Below, in pieces: positions 35,851 to 47,659 of a stretch of DNA of 64,000 nucleotides. The notes under the pieces were generated by a model. It was not told the DNA's origin. It did not search any database and worked only from the letters and a program-made list of their open reading frames with translations. Source of the stretch: Vandiemenella viatica (Eukaryota > Arthropoda > Insecta > Orthoptera > Morabidae); contig CM061921.1 of the NCBI GenBank assembly GCA_031002005.1, positions 145,547,283 through 145,611,282 of the forward strand, read 5' to 3'. A program made the position numbers and the translations under genes. Each line of letters opens with the position of its first letter. The first letter of the stretch is position 1.

Positions 35851-36439
35851 AAGTGAACGATCAACACTATGAACACTTTCGAGAAAAAAATATATACATC
35901 GCAGGTGATGGTGAAATGTCAAAGTAGATATGTATTAATATAAAACTGTACAGTTTTTCCCTCCTATGCCGCTGACCATTGAATTTTAAAGTTGTGGGAT
36001 ACCTATTGCTGTTAATATTTAAATTTTTGGGTTTTGTTGTTCTTTTGCTATTATCCCTTCTGCCGTTTCTTGGGCAATATTATTGCTGGTGAAGAAAGTC
36101 TTTGCATTTTCTTGTTATTTCTGTATTCTCTTATAATTACCTTATAAATATTTGCCTTTCAAAACCCCTCCTGTGGACTTTAAAATATATCCTTCCAGTG
36201 CTGGAACATAATCATATAACATCGAACTTGTCTTTCATTTATTTAAACATACTCTTTCAGTTATTCCTTATTTTTGTATTCTTTTAACATTGACATATAA
36301 GCATTTGCATTTTGTAACACCTTATTGTAGTAGCTGTTTATTCACTGAGAGATTTTCATTCTCGTGATTTGCCTATTATTAATATTTATGTCCCAAGCCT
36401 CTATAGTCTCTTTGTATTTTTGAACTCATTCACCATTAT

Positions 36440-37200
36440 TGGTATTGCATGTTGTTTTCTTTATTATTATTTTTAGTTCCTATTCATTATTCTATACATG
36501 CCACCATTATCTTTCCTGACCACTCACCTATTCAGTGTCCTATTATTGTCCTTCACACAACACTATTTTGTGGTACATCAGTCTGTTTTCACTTTTTTGC
36601 GACCGTCCTTAAATGTCACATTCAGAATTCTACTTTTCCCACTATCATTTCTATGCTTCCCATCTTTTCAAACTACATTTGCATATATTGTTCCTTCAAT
36701 CTTGCCTCTCCCTGAATATTCCACCAAACTTCCAGTTTCTGATAGTCACCCACAAATTCACCCATCATTCAATGCTTTCTGTTTCACATAATCCCTTACC
36801 CTCACCAAACTGGTGCCACAATATTATATTTGAATGGCAAATCTACATTCTACCCAACTTATTTTCTTCTACAAAATCCTCTGACTTGTCATAATGCAGA
36901 CCACAAAAACACCTGCACAATTTATTAGTTTTTTATTTCAGAAGTTCCTCATTTCCACTCAGCCCTCACTCTCTTTTATAAATTCCATTCCATATGCTAA
37001 CAATTCTAATTCAAGCCATGAAAGAGCTTTCAGAATCTGTATCATCATCATCCTCCCATCTACAAGGGCTCAAACCACCACAGTCGTGGACTGCAGTGAC
37101 TAAGTGGTTGAAGCCCTGAGACAACTGTCCATTGCCAATACTTACCTTCCACATGCTACAGAGCCCTCCATCACCATATGCTAGGAAATAAGAACTTTCC
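36440..37200. other. Pyrimidine-rich spacer, possible Penelope-like 5' part
   Basis: Several overlapping frames at 36449-36894 are low-complexity by-products of C/T-rich text. The stretch lies directly upstream of the Penelope-like RT and may be its decayed N-terminal part. I cannot show this. Confidence 0.3.
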
Positions 37201-37209
37201 TTCACCTGC

Positions 37210-38250
37210 AGGGTACCCTTACAGACCTCTCTTCTCAGTCTATTTACGTACTAACTCCTACAGACCCCTGTACACCCACCCTGTACCTTCTTTGCAAGAT
37301 CCATGGGTTGCCCACTGAATGGTTTCAGCCTTTTTGGGCCAACATCTTGAAACTTTTGAATAAAATCTTCCTTCCTATGTCAAAGACAACCCACATTTCG
37401 CTGAGTGTCTTCCTACACACCTCTACCAACAGACTCCTTCCTTGCCTCCACTAATGTAACATCCTGCTATATAAACATTTCCTCTAGTCAGAGCATCAGT
37501 GCCCTGGAATACTTCCTATATCTGCAACCTCCACACAGCCTTCACAGTATATCTTTCCTGATATATTGGGCTCATCTCATTCTCTCTAAAAACATCTTCT
37601 CCTTCAATTCTAAAGTATATCACCAGATTTGCTGCTCTGTGATGGGTACCAACATTGCCCCATCCTACGCCAAACTTTTCCTAGGTCACCTGGAAGAAAA
37701 TTTCCAAAACCACATCCCCTTTAAAACCACTATGTGTTTTTAATACATAGATGATATGTTTGTGATCTGGACACACAGTGAAAACCAACTCCTAGAATTC
37801 CTCTATCCCCTTAATAATAACCATTCCATCAACTTCACCTGGACTTACTTCACACACACACACATCGCATTCCTCAATGTGGACATTGCTCTATGGCAGA
37901 GTGCCCTTAATACCTCTGTCCACATCAAACCTACTAATTTTCAGCAATATCTATACTTTAACAGTTGTTATCCATTTCACTCCGAACAACCCCTCCCGTG
38001 CAGCCTTGCCATTGGTGGAAGATGTATCCATTCTGATGAAGAATCTCTCTCCCTGTACTCCCAGAACTGAAGCCCTCATTTGCCACTGTTACACCACAGA
38101 TCTTGTGCAAAAACAAATATCATACTTTACAGTGAGAGCTGTCAGAGCTTTCCCAGAAACTACTAGCATATCTGAACTTCAGGAATGGGAACTTGCCTAC
38201 CAAAATATCATGCATTCCAAATATCCTCCTGGCTTAAATCACTGATAGGA
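37210..38250 (+). pseudogene. Penelope-like element reverse transcriptase relic
   Basis: The plus-strand reading shows STNVTSCYINI (the DVTSLYTNI block, catalytic Asp replaced by Asn) near 37450-37475. MGTNIAPSYAKLFLGHLEEN follows at 37650-37700, the catalytic YIDDMFVIW at 37744-37770, then INFTWTYF, IAFLNVDIAL and a KPTNFQQYLYFNSCYP block at 37925-37975. An in-frame TAA directly precedes YIDD and there is a frameshift near 37880. The order and wording are those of Penelope-like elements (GTxxAPxxANLFM, YxDDxFxIW, FLDVxI, KPTxxxxYL). The GIY-YIG part is not found. The segment 38000-38245 is probably altered or foreign. Confidence 0.82.
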
Positions 38251-39124
38251 CCATACCAATAACCCACCACTTATTGTTTATTTATTAATAATTATAACAA
38301 AATTTTTCTAAATTTGTTTATGGTTTTTTTTATTGCTCAATTAATATAATATATATTTGTGTGTTTATGCATATCTACTTTGACATTCCACCACCTGGTG
38401 GTATAGTCTTTTCTTGATAGTTATTGACAGTTCACTTGACAATAGTTTGTATAAGTCTCATCCCCCTGCCTTCAAAAATATGTCCTGTCATAACCATTTG
38501 TCCTGTCATTTTTTTATAACATATGAAATCTTAGAGCAAAGCCAAATTATTTTCAAAGCATTTAGGAATTACCTTTCGAATGAAGTGTGATTTGTTTCAC
38601 TGTCAAGATACGGTATGGTGAATAATACAGCATCTGGATTATATGAGATTGTTAGATTCACTGTTAGATAATTAATTGCATCTTGATTGTTAATAAAGAA
38701 ATTTGTGATTGGATGTACTACAGTATTTTGAAAGTGCAATGTATTATTATAGATATTGAAAGTTCACATAATTCAGGTCCTATATCAGAAGCTATCCATT
38801 TGCCTCGCTTTTTATTTGGTAAATTATTTTTGGGACTATGAACAAAGTTTGAGATTGCATGCAGATGATGCTGTTGTTTACATGAAAATTAAGGTTGTAC
38901 GTAAAACAAATTCAGTAAATTTTGAGTTCTGGTAACTAGCTTCAGGGTTTAGTGTTTAATTTAAGCACTGTTTGTTGGTGAACCTGATGTTCACCTACAG
39001 TAGTTTTCTTCATTTGTTTAAAAATATTCCTTGAATAATTTCCATCAAATAATTTTTCAAAATAGAATACGGTAGGCAATATTGCAAACTGCACATTGAA
39101 ATGTAATATGATATTTGTTTTCAG

Positions 39125-39275
39125 CTCTATCTGATGAACAAGAAATAAGAAATATAGAGGAGGAGTTAAATAAGATATTAGAAATGAGAGACAGTATACC
39201 TGTTATACATATCAGCGAAAGTGAAGATGAGGCAGACCAGATTAGTTCCTTGAATCCAGCATTTGGCTCATTCAG
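39125..39275 (+). CDS. Host gene, exon with first SUMO-interacting-like motif
   Basis: The acceptor TTTTCAG ends at 39124 and the donor GTGAGT starts at 39276. Joined to the exon at 22764-22878, the frame reads SLSDEQEIRNIEEELNKILE, then MRDSIPVIHISESEDEADQ and SSLNPAFGSF. The last two bases AG join T of the exon at 56519 to give serine. The first half continues the coiled coil. The second half holds VIHIS followed by ESEDE, the pattern of a SUMO-interacting motif (hydrophobic core, serine, acidic tail). The reading is open throughout and phase-consistent on both sides, which is strong evidence for a real exon among the decayed repeats. Confidence 0.85.
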
Positions 39276-39599
39276 GTGAGTTGGCATAACATTAAATAAA
39301 TTTACACTGATTGTTTATGAAGTTGAGAAAAATTTAGACACTTGAATTTTTAGGATGTCACTCATTTTGAGACTTTAATCACTTATCAATTGACTGATGG
39401 GTTTGAGAATGTTTTTTATCTGATTGTTGCAATTATTTATGTTTGCATTTTTTTAGAAACATTTCAGGTCACATTGGATCCAGATTACAATAGATTATAA
39501 TTTATCATAGAATTTTTAGCTATGAACTCAAAGGATTGTTCTACAGCCAACTAAAATTTTTTTATTTGCCATGCATTCTGATCTACTGTGACTGAACAC

Positions 39600-40270
39600 C
39601 ATCACCACCATCATTATTATTGCTTAATGTTTCTACCTACATGGGTTGTCCTGCGCATCCTCTTTGAATTTTGATTAGCTCATCATGTTTCCTCCATTAT
39701 TTATCTCTCTCTTCCTGATGGCCTTCTGAAAGGTCTCTTCTTCAAGAGCAGTAACTCTGACATTCTTCTTTCCTCCATTCTCATCACATGATGTAAACAT
39801 TGCAACCTTTCTTCTTTGACCTTTTCTCTACTGCACCCATCGTTATGCTCTCACCAAAGTTTCCACTTATAACCTTGTTCTTCCTTTTTAAGTTTTCTAT
39901 GCCTCTTAGGCACATCATCTCTGCTACATACTGTCTGCATTAGTCTCTCTTATCTATTTCCATGTTCTGCAGCAATAGTTAATATTGCGTGTTAATATAA
40001 AGCACAAGATTTTCCTATGTTCAACCTTCAGATAAGAACCTTAATCAGTTGAAAAGTTTTCTGCTCTTTCACACTCTCTGTCCTATTTCATACTCTATTT
40101 TTACATTGATGGTTACTTTACTTCACAGGAAACAGATACACTCCATCATTTCATTTTCTTATTCCTGAGTGTCACCTCCTATGATGAGTCAATGCTTTTG
40201 ATATCTTAATTGTCTTAGATGCTTTCTACACTAATTTTCTAGACCTGTTTTTTCCATTGCAATAGCTCAT
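39600..40270 (-). pseudogene. Possible decayed LINE tail
   Basis: The minus-strand reading gives scattered blocks such as EEETFQKAIRKREINN and a CCRTWK-like block near 39960-39980 at the position of the LYGxETWTL motif. Stops are frequent and the frame changes. The likeness is weak. Confidence 0.3.
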
Positions 40271-40549
40271 TATTCCACTCCTTCCTCCTCTCAGATCATT
40301 ATTTGGAGTGCATTGGGAAATTTCTTCAGGCCATGGCAGGAAGATCCGTTACAAGGAATATAGTCACGGTCAATCCAAATAAATTGCTCATCATGTGTGA
40401 ATCATAACTTGAGGAAATCTCAACAGTTTTTAAAGTACTAATTTATTTTTGAAGTATTTCTAACTAAAATCTGAAACTATTAAGCATTATAACTACTAAA
40501 AAAGTAAATGTAATTGCTGGTTCATAAAGTTTTAGAAAATGGGATACAA

Positions 40550-41165
40550 ATTGTGCAGAAATTTTTAATCATAATATTTTCCAAAAAGATAAATCTTCAG
40601 GAGGCAGTATACTCGTAACCGTAAATAAAAATGACCTGTGTAATCAAATAGAATTCAATTTTGTTTAAGAAATTGTATGGATTAAACTGAACAGAGTTGA
40701 ATCAAAAGTGATAACATGTTACCATATGACACTTTAAATGTTGCTGAGGTGCTGAAAAATAATGTAAATAATATAGTCTGATGATTTCTGTATCATGTAA
40801 TAATAATAGGAGGTAAATTAAATCAACCCTATATTAACTGGGTTAGGTAAATTCATAAAACTAGCAGTGGGGGTAAATTATCTGTCCAAATTTTTGTCAA
40901 CTTGTTCTCTGATTATCATCTTGAACAGCTGTTCACTTAACCAGAATCTTGTTTTAACAGTTAGATAAATATTTTTAAATTGTATTATTAGAAGCAGGCC
41001 AGACTTATTTGAAGATATTTCAGCAATTATGAGGATATGATATCATAAATTTGATTGGAAATATAAAATCAATAGCTGAGCATAAAAGAAAGATTGTTTA
41101 CAGATATGAAAGAGCCTTTAAATAATCGTTCAATATCAGATGTGGCAAAGTTTCATATGCATTAT
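40550..41165 (+). pseudogene. Jockey-like LINE endonuclease relic
   Basis: The plus-strand reading contains SSGGSILVTVNKND near 40597-40635, then EIVWIKLNRVESKVITCYH near 40670-40725 and a decayed DFCIM ... INP INWVR-like block near 40785-40860 at the place of GDFNLPxIxW. The EIVWIKLN segment matches the one in the minus-strand LINE at 45540-45620 (EIIWIKLN). The RT is missing. Confidence 0.6.
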
Positions 41166-41289
41166 TAGATGTTAATGACAATGAAACTGCTGTTAGGCAG
41201 TGAAAAGAACACAGATCATGGTAGGAGAGCCAGGGGGGGGGGGGAACATGAACTCACTTTACAATACTTTGATGAATAGCCTCACTCAT

Positions 41290-41520
41290 GATAGAGGCGA
41301 GACATATGGTAACGCTTTGCCTCACGTTCAGGAGGATGCGACCTCGAATCCTATCCAGCCATCCAGATTTGGGTTTCCCCAAACTGCTCGAGGCGAATAC
41401 CAGGATGGTTCCTTCAAACAGGCCATTGGTGAATTCCCTCCCATTCCTTGCTCCAGTCCTTCCAAGCCTATAATGACCTTGACATCGACGAGACGTAAAG
41501 CAAAAAATAAAAAAATACTG
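41290..41520 (+). mobile_element. SINE, diverged full-length copy
   Basis: The copy has a tRNA-like head GACATATGGTAACGCTTTGC and a decayed B box ACCTCGAATCC. The body includes ATCCAGATTTGGGTTTCCCC, GAATACCAGGATGGTTCCTT and CTATAATGACCTTGACATCG, followed by an A-rich tail. It shares all body blocks with 2317-2575. Confidence 0.85.
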
Positions 41521-41734
41521 CCACATGAATCAGTTGAAGATAAACCAAGAAGGAAGGGTACGGATTGCAATGGTGGGGGGAGGGGAGAAGGGGGGGAAGT
41601 TGACCAATGATAATTGTGGTGACCAATCAAAATAAAATTTTCTGATAATACATTTTCTGTCTAGTAAAAGAAATATACATATATTTTGGAAATAAAGGCA
41701 CTATAAAGCATGATAAATGAAGCATTTGAATAGT

Positions 41735-41985
41735 AGAATAACTACCACTTACCAAAGTTAAATGCAAGAACATAATTGAAACACGGAGGGATACAATACA
41801 CACATTGAGCATTGTAATTTTCGGTTTTATGTGTAGTCAACTGTAGACAGAGGGACGTGTGTAGTCAACTGCAAATGAAAGGACATACACCTGAAAATTA
41901 CATATGTGTATATTTGTGTTTCAGTTCCATTCCTGCCTTCAACTTTGGTAATTGGTGGTTGTTGTCCTATCCAAATGTTTAATTT
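41735..41985. mobile_element. Palindrome-family element, degenerate two-arm copy
   Basis: The left arm CTACCACTTACCAAAGTTAA (near 41748) is the diverged inverse of the right-arm end CTTCAACTTTGGTAATTGGT (near 41937). Inner blocks also pair: CATTGTAATTTTCGG against CCTGAAAATTACATATG, and AATTGAAACAC against GTGTTTCAG. It therefore has the same fold as the young copy at 5684-6062 but is older, which shows that the palindrome is a family trait. The copy lies between the SINE at 41290 and a Penelope-like relic. Confidence 0.75.
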
Positions 41986-42159
41986 ATATATGTGTAATTC
42001 TTTTAACAGATCAAAAATCTATTTATTTTTCTTCTGCTGGTTCTCACAAAGATTATACTTTCACACCATTCCAAACACACTATATGCTAAAGTTCCATTA
42101 TGCCTTCACCTGATATGTCTATTGAGGAATGAAAGGCAGCAATTTTAATCTATATCCAT

Positions 42160-43020
42160 GGGATTCACTCAAATGTTTATTTCACCATGGATGTAGAAGA
42201 AAATGCTTGCCTTCCTTTCTTCAATACACTTATTTGTAGCAGAACTTTAGCACATAGTGTGTACTGCAAACGAACATACACAGAGTAACACTTGGGTGCT
42301 AGCAGCTACAACTATCCCACTCAGAATAGTACCATGTTATATTCTTTGGTACATAGGGCAGAAGGAGTTTTTGATTCAGAAAACCTGCTAGCAGAACTAA
42401 ACCATCAGTGACTGGATGGTTTGGATGAAGAAAAGAAAACAACCATCAAAGCAAGGAGACCCACCAGAGGCTAAACTAGACAAAGAAGTCATACAATTAT
42501 AAAAAAAAGAAGACAAATACACAGAATATGTCATTGATAGTGGCCAGAATGGACTTTGAAAATGAGTAAGTGCTGGCGCAGAGCCCACCAGGAGTCTGTC
42601 ATAAAAGAAGCTATCAAAATAAGACTTAATAACAATACCATTAATAGATATACAAGACCTTTCTGACTGATGCATTGAAACCAACACTTTCAATCCTCAG
42701 AATGAAGTGCAACAAGTTTAAAGCCAACAGCATTAATAAAGCAAGTATGAGCAGAGCTGCACAGTGTGATGGAGCAGACCTTGTACTGAGGCATGACACC
42801 CATAGGCCAGCTGGCATATTATGGCTGTGACAGTGGGGATGTTTTATAAGCCCATCTGCCCACTGATTGTACTTCCGGATTTCTTGAAAAGCAGATACCT
42901 GATGAAGACAACAGAGAATGGCATCAAAATGTTATCTTTCTACAACACCATTTAGCTGCAAGCCAGCACAGACTGTATTGCATTTATATGCTGGGAAAAT
43001 CTACATTAAAAAATAATAAT
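42160..43020 (+). pseudogene. Penelope-like element, C-terminal relic
   Basis: The plus-strand reading gives TMDVEENACLPFFNTLICSR near 42185-42245 (matching ESDNKLPFLDVLV-type text). It continues through TLAHSVYCKRTYTE and YSLVHRAEGVFDSENLLAEL (42340-42400). After a deletion it reads EAIKIRLNNNTINR near 42610-42650, the EAIEIRLxxxNxNRDxG block. The GIY-YIG endonuclease between these is lost or scrambled. A decayed hammerhead-like core lies at 42899-42930. Copies like this are typical truncated Penelope-like insertions. Confidence 0.75.
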
Positions 43021-43229
43021 AATGTTGATAGTCATTTAAGACTGTCTGCTGATGGTGCATTTGTCTATAGAGATCTATAGGTTTCTGTTAATCTTTGGAG
43101 ATTCAAGATGAAATTGATGTAATTTCAATATAATGTGATAAATGGCATCTTAAATTAGATTGCAAGATGTGCAAAGTTAGTTGCATAATGAATAATAAAG
43201 ACTCCACTTGCCCATTAATACAAAGTGAG

Positions 43230-45655
43230 CTGTTCATTTCTTGGGAATGTAGGCTTCTTTAAGAAACTAGTTGTAACAGTACATAGCACTCGTAAATGAA
43301 AGTGGCTGTACACATCTTCACCAACAAGTCTAAACGAAACCTATGTTGTTTGTTTACCAGATTATCCCAGCCCAATCTATGAATCAATTCTGTTACGCTT
43401 TCATAAGAACTGTGACAACAGTCACAAATCAAGTGGCTCTTATCTGTGCTTTCTCTATATTGTAATCAGCTCCCTACAAAATGGATCCCAAATAGCACAA
43501 CAGTATTCCCAATGTACACTATCTTCTTTGTTTGTGCATTACAAATTTTCAAGATTCAACCTGTGAATCACAGCCTAGAATTAGATCTACCTATGACTGA
43601 ATTAATGTGCAAGTCCCAGTTCATGTTCCTTGCACTCTTATGCCCAAATGCTTCACAGAATTGACCATATCAATATCATTGTTTACTTTGTATTCCTGAA
43701 CAAATGAATTCTTTTTGTTATTTATACACATTGCCTTGTACTTTTTACAAATGCTATTCATCCCTTCATGCCTTAATAACATCCAGGTCACACTAAGTTT
43801 CTAAGCAATTGGCCAAATTACTTACTTCTTTATAGATGACCACATCATCTGCGAACAAGATTTAACATCTAGATAAGAAGAGGTTGTCAATGATAACTAC
43901 TGTGATCGGCCAGTTAGAAAATCCTTTATCCATTCACAAAGCCACCTGATATACCACACAGTTGAATTTTCTCTAAAAGATGATTGTGTGGCACAGAGTC
44001 AAAGGATTCATGAAATATCAAAAAACTTACATCAACTTGTGAACTTGCATCAATAACTATGTCACGTGTAAACAGAGATAGCTGTGTTCCACATGATATT
44101 TTCTTCCAAATCTATGTTCGTTCAGTGTAAGCACATTATTTACATCTAGAAAATGAATAATGTTTGAGCATACAATATGCTCCATAATTCTACTACAAGC
44201 AGATGTTTTAGATATTGGTCAGTAGTTCCAGGATTATCTCCTTTCTTGAAAATCGGAGTTACCTGTACAATTTTCCAATCAGAAGGTACTTTTTTCTTCT
44301 AAGGATTTATAGTACATATCAGGCAGAAATGGTCCGATTTCTGCCAGGTAATCTGAAAATACATTTACTGTGATTCCATCAGAACCTGGTGCTATCCTCC
44401 ACTTCAGGGTCTCAAATTGCTTTATAATACTTGGAGTATCCATTCTTTACAACTCCATCTCCAACTCCACATGACGTGGCAAAATGAATATTCAGGGAAT
44501 TATTTTTTTTTTTAATACAGCGTTAAGTACGTTAGCTTTATCTTGGTTTTCGTTAACCTCAAATCTGTTGTGAATTAGAACTGGCATATTGTTATTACTA
44601 CAACTGACTTTTCATACATACGATAAAAATTTCTTTAGGTTTTCAATGAGGCTCTTGCAAAGGAAATCATAAAATGCGTCACACATTACACATCACATTT
44701 TTAACACGATCTAAGATTTCTAAGTCACTACAATACCCCATCCTTTTTTAGTGTGTGTTTATTCTACCTTTCTTTTTTAGTAATGTTTTGCCTTCGTGTG
44801 TATATCATGGTGGATCATTATCCTCATTCCGTTTTGTTGTATGTATATTTATACCTTCCCTGACTAAACGTATAATAATTATCCCTCAGGTAAGTTCTAA
44901 AACACACCTTTGAGACCTGATCAAATCTATACATAATCTGTTCTTTTCCCTTTTTTGCTCACTTAATGATTTGATGGTTGCAGTTACAGCTTTTTGATCA
45001 CTTATTCCTGTGGTTATTGAAAAGTCAGTGAATAATTCTGACCTATTGATAACCACAAGATCTAAAACATTTCTGTTACTGTCACCAGATGCTCTAGATG
45101 ATGTGATAACAGATAAAGAATGACTTCAGAAGCTGCCTTATCCCTGCCACCAGTAACATGAACATAATTACTCCATTCAACATAAGGCAGGTTGAAGTCA
45201 TCTCTAAGTACCGAGCATAGTGGTGTAATGGCTAGCATTCTGGCCTCGCATTCAGGAGGATGGTGGTTTGAATCCCTGTCCGGGCATCCAGGTTTGGGTT
45301 TTCCATGGTTTCCCAAATCACTCCAGGCAAATGCCGGGATGCTTCCTTCAAAAGTCCATGCCCGAATTCCTTCCTATTCCTTGCTCCCATCCTTTCCCGT
45401 CTCTAAAGACCGCGCTGTTGAGAGACGTTAAGCAGTTAAAAAAAAAAAAAAATCTAAAAAATCTCCAAGTATTATAACATGAACCTGAAAACGATAAATG
45501 ATATTATTCACATTATATCTTAACTCCTCGATGACAGTTGTGTTGCCATTAGATGAGTGGTATATGGTATCTATGACAAATTTTGCCCTGCCTACATTGA
45601 GTTTAATCCATATAATTTCGCAAACCATTTTGATGACCCTTTCATTACATGACTG
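43230..45655 (-). pseudogene. Jockey-like LINE ORF2 (endonuclease to C-terminus), dead
   Basis: On the minus strand the endonuclease is at 45428-45628 (EIIWIKLNVGRAKFVIDTIY, ending VIILGDF), split by the SINE at 45209-45459. It resumes with DDFNLPYVEW at 45160-45200. RT pieces follow: an RIMEHIVCSNI-like block near 44160-44210, catalytic FADDVVIY at 43830-43855, and tail text near 43300-43500. Many stops are present. Together with the ORF1-like part at 46260-47580 and the tandem repeats at 47690-47995 this may be one copy of about 4.8 kb before later insertions. Confidence 0.75.
45209..45459 (+). mobile_element. SINE, young copy inside a LINE endonuclease
   Basis: The copy has a head ACCGAGCATAGTGGTGTAAT, B box GGTTTGAATCC near 45266-45276, the standard body and an A tail at about 45438-45452. 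The flanks ATCTCTAAG (45200-45208) and ATCTCCAAG (45461-45469) form a 9-bp duplication with one change. Removing the insert rejoins GDF and NLPYVEW of the host LINE endonuclease, which confirms both ends. Confidence 0.92.
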
Positions 45656-45866
45656 AACATGATGGGTGGATGGAAATGCACTGGCCTCGCATTCGGGAGG
45701 ACATGGGTTTGAATCCCCATCTGGGCATTAGGGTAATGCCAAGATGCTTCCTTCAAATTCTTCGAATTCATTCCTGTTTCCTGTAACCAGTCCTATCCAA
45801 CCTCTAATGACTACGACAATGACGAGGCATAAAGCCATAATCCAAAAAAAAAAAAAAAAAAAAAAG
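45656..45866 (+). mobile_element. SINE, second copy in the same LINE region
   Basis: The copy has a head GTGGATGGAAATGCACTGGC, B box GGTTTGAATCCCC near 45707-45719, a body with a deletion of the GGTTTTCCATGGTTTCC block, a CTAATGACTACGACAATGAC block, and an A run of about 21 bases ending near 45865. Target duplication is not clear. Confidence 0.88.
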
Positions 45867-46259
45867 TTCGCAGTCATTGGGGATTTCCAACAGAAGTGAA
45901 AACTTTAAACTATGAATATTGTATACATTACACGTCATAGCATGTTGTTGACGAGGTCACGAAACTCATAGATTTTCCCTGGCCAAACATCACCTAAACA
46001 CCTATAGAAGTTTTGACTTTTAAAAAAAATCATTACATGGGAGGTACTTTCTGAAAACTATAAATACTCCACCTCCATTACAATGTAATCTATGCTTAAG
46101 AAAAACATCATAGTATTCTAAAAAATTCTGCATAAGATATATCTGGTTTTAACCAACTTTTGGTTATCTGTTTCTGTGCAACTAATAACGCTTTCAACTT
46201 TAGGTTCTTTGTTGCAAATACTTCTACTATTAACTACGAGAACTTTTAACCGCTGAGTA

Positions 46260-47580
46260 AGCTCCTCCTAACATGTGATGTTGCATTTGATTGGGTTGCC
46301 CATATCTGTGTTTCGTGTTGTGGGTCTTCCTCCCTCAGCCTGAAAATCCTCCAAGTGCACTCTATATGGCCCCAGTATAGCTGATTTATGTGTACAGTGC
46401 ACACCTGACCTAATCAGGGGAATCCTACATGATTCAAACCTATGGTGAAAATGGAGAAATCTACAGCCAAGACCATCACAGAAATGACACAGTTTCAAGT
46501 TCAGTACCTCAATATGGCTCTGAACCAAAGGTTCACAATCAACTCTGTCTATGATGCTGCAGATGGTTAGCTCCATCCAGTGGCGGATCCAGGATTTTGG
46601 TTTGGGAGTGGCTTGAGTGGATTTTGGTTGGGGGGGGGGGGAATGCTTGAGTGGATTTTGTTTGGGGGGTGTGGCTTGAGTGGATTTTGGTTTGGGGGGA
46701 TTGAAGTCAGGTAATGGAAGGCTTTATAATCATGCCGCCCTTTAAAGATAAGTAGAGCTTAAAAAAAAAGTCTCCAAAATTACGATATTGGGGTGGACCT
46801 AGATACTTACGGAGGGGAGGGGGCTTGAGCCTCCTACCCCCCCTCCCCTCCCCCCTCCTTTCCTGTATCCACCACTGGCTCTGCCAATATTTTGTGTCCA
46901 GTGGCCATAGAGCTCACTCTTTCAGCCAGAAGGAAGAGAGGATAACCTGATACCCAAGGTGTCAAGCATTATATGTGCCAACAGTCTGTAGTTGGATTCA
47001 CTCTGTCCATTCTATAGCATTCAGGATGGTTTCTTCCACATCTTGAATCATGCCACGTGGAATGCACACTGAATTTCTTCCCTACACAATCTGCCATTTC
47101 CCTAAGGGGCTCAATAAACCACCTAACATTAGAGCTCCCGACCACCAGAATCCCTTTCTGTGATTGCTCAGAACCAGCAGACGGAGGGACCGTCAACTCA
47201 CAATATGGCACTTGTGGAACTGAGTCAGCCTTCAGCAATATGTCATACCATTTTTTAGATCATTGAACAAGCTCAGCTTCCTTGCTTTTTAAGCCTATTC
47301 AACTGCCCCCACATGCCTCTTCAAACTGCAGTACCCATTTGCCAGTCACGAATAAGTGACCTTTGCACAGCCTCCATCCTGCCAGCCTGGATTTCAGGTG
47401 CAATAGTTGTAATGGGAGATCTGTGAGCAGCATAGCTACATCATGGGCCCCCTTTTACATTTTCAGAACCTTTTATGGCAGCTTCCAGATGTGTAACTAT
47501 CCCTAATACAGCTGGAAGTTGTGTGTGCATATCACCCACCTTACCTCGAGTCTGCACACACACCAATCACGGTCCCAGAA
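46260..47580 (-). pseudogene. LINE ORF1-like region with SGNH-hydrolase-like blocks
   Basis: The minus-strand frame at 46969-47238 contains GILVVGSSNVRWFIEPLREM. The frame at 46268-46576 contains CHFCDGLGCRFLHFHHRF and SGVHCTHKSAILGPYRVHL. The first looks like the GDSxxR block I of SGNH/GDSL hydrolases with Asp replaced by Ser. The second looks like the late DGVHLTxxG block that carries the catalytic Asp and His. Such domains occur in ORF1 of some LINEs. The two blocks are in different frames and separated by the MITE at 46578-46876. It lies upstream of the ORF2 at 43230-45655 in the same direction, which fits ORF1. A degraded host gene is the alternative. Confidence 0.5.
46578..46876. mobile_element. 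hAT-type MITE with internal G-rich repeats
   Basis: The ends CAGTGGCGGATCCAGGA and TCCTGTATCCACCACTG are inverse copies with few changes. CAGTGGCGGATCCAG ends are a familiar hAT-type MITE signature. The 8-bp flanks GCTCCATC and GCTCTGCC match at 5 of 8 positions. Inside, a GCTTGAGTGGATTTTGGTTT unit with a G run occurs about three times, and a C-rich inverse lies near the right end (46838-46858). Confidence 0.85.
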
Positions 47581-47659
47581 TAGGAACTAGAATAGAAAGC
47601 AGATAAAAGATTTAGTTCTACACTTGTTCAACTCAGTATTATCTCAGTCTCAAAGGGCA

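Larger units (their letters stand above)
22879..39124 (+). other. Large intron of the host gene, filled with mobile elements
   Basis: The intron begins GTAAGT and ends TTTTCAG. It holds the inverted-repeat pair at 24172-24868, two solo-LTR-like units, two LINEs, a SINE and a Penelope-like piece. Stretches between these (22900-24170, 24870-25305, 34900-35585, 35850-36440, 38260-39124) are AT-rich and show no supported feature. Confidence 0.72.

Noticed and set aside
36449..36894. Three overlapping 88-97 codon frames
   Set aside because: Overlapping frames in C/T-rich text without any domain likeness; low complexity explains them.
41200..41610. 136-codon plus-strand frame
   Set aside because: It reads through a SINE body and simple G-rich text.
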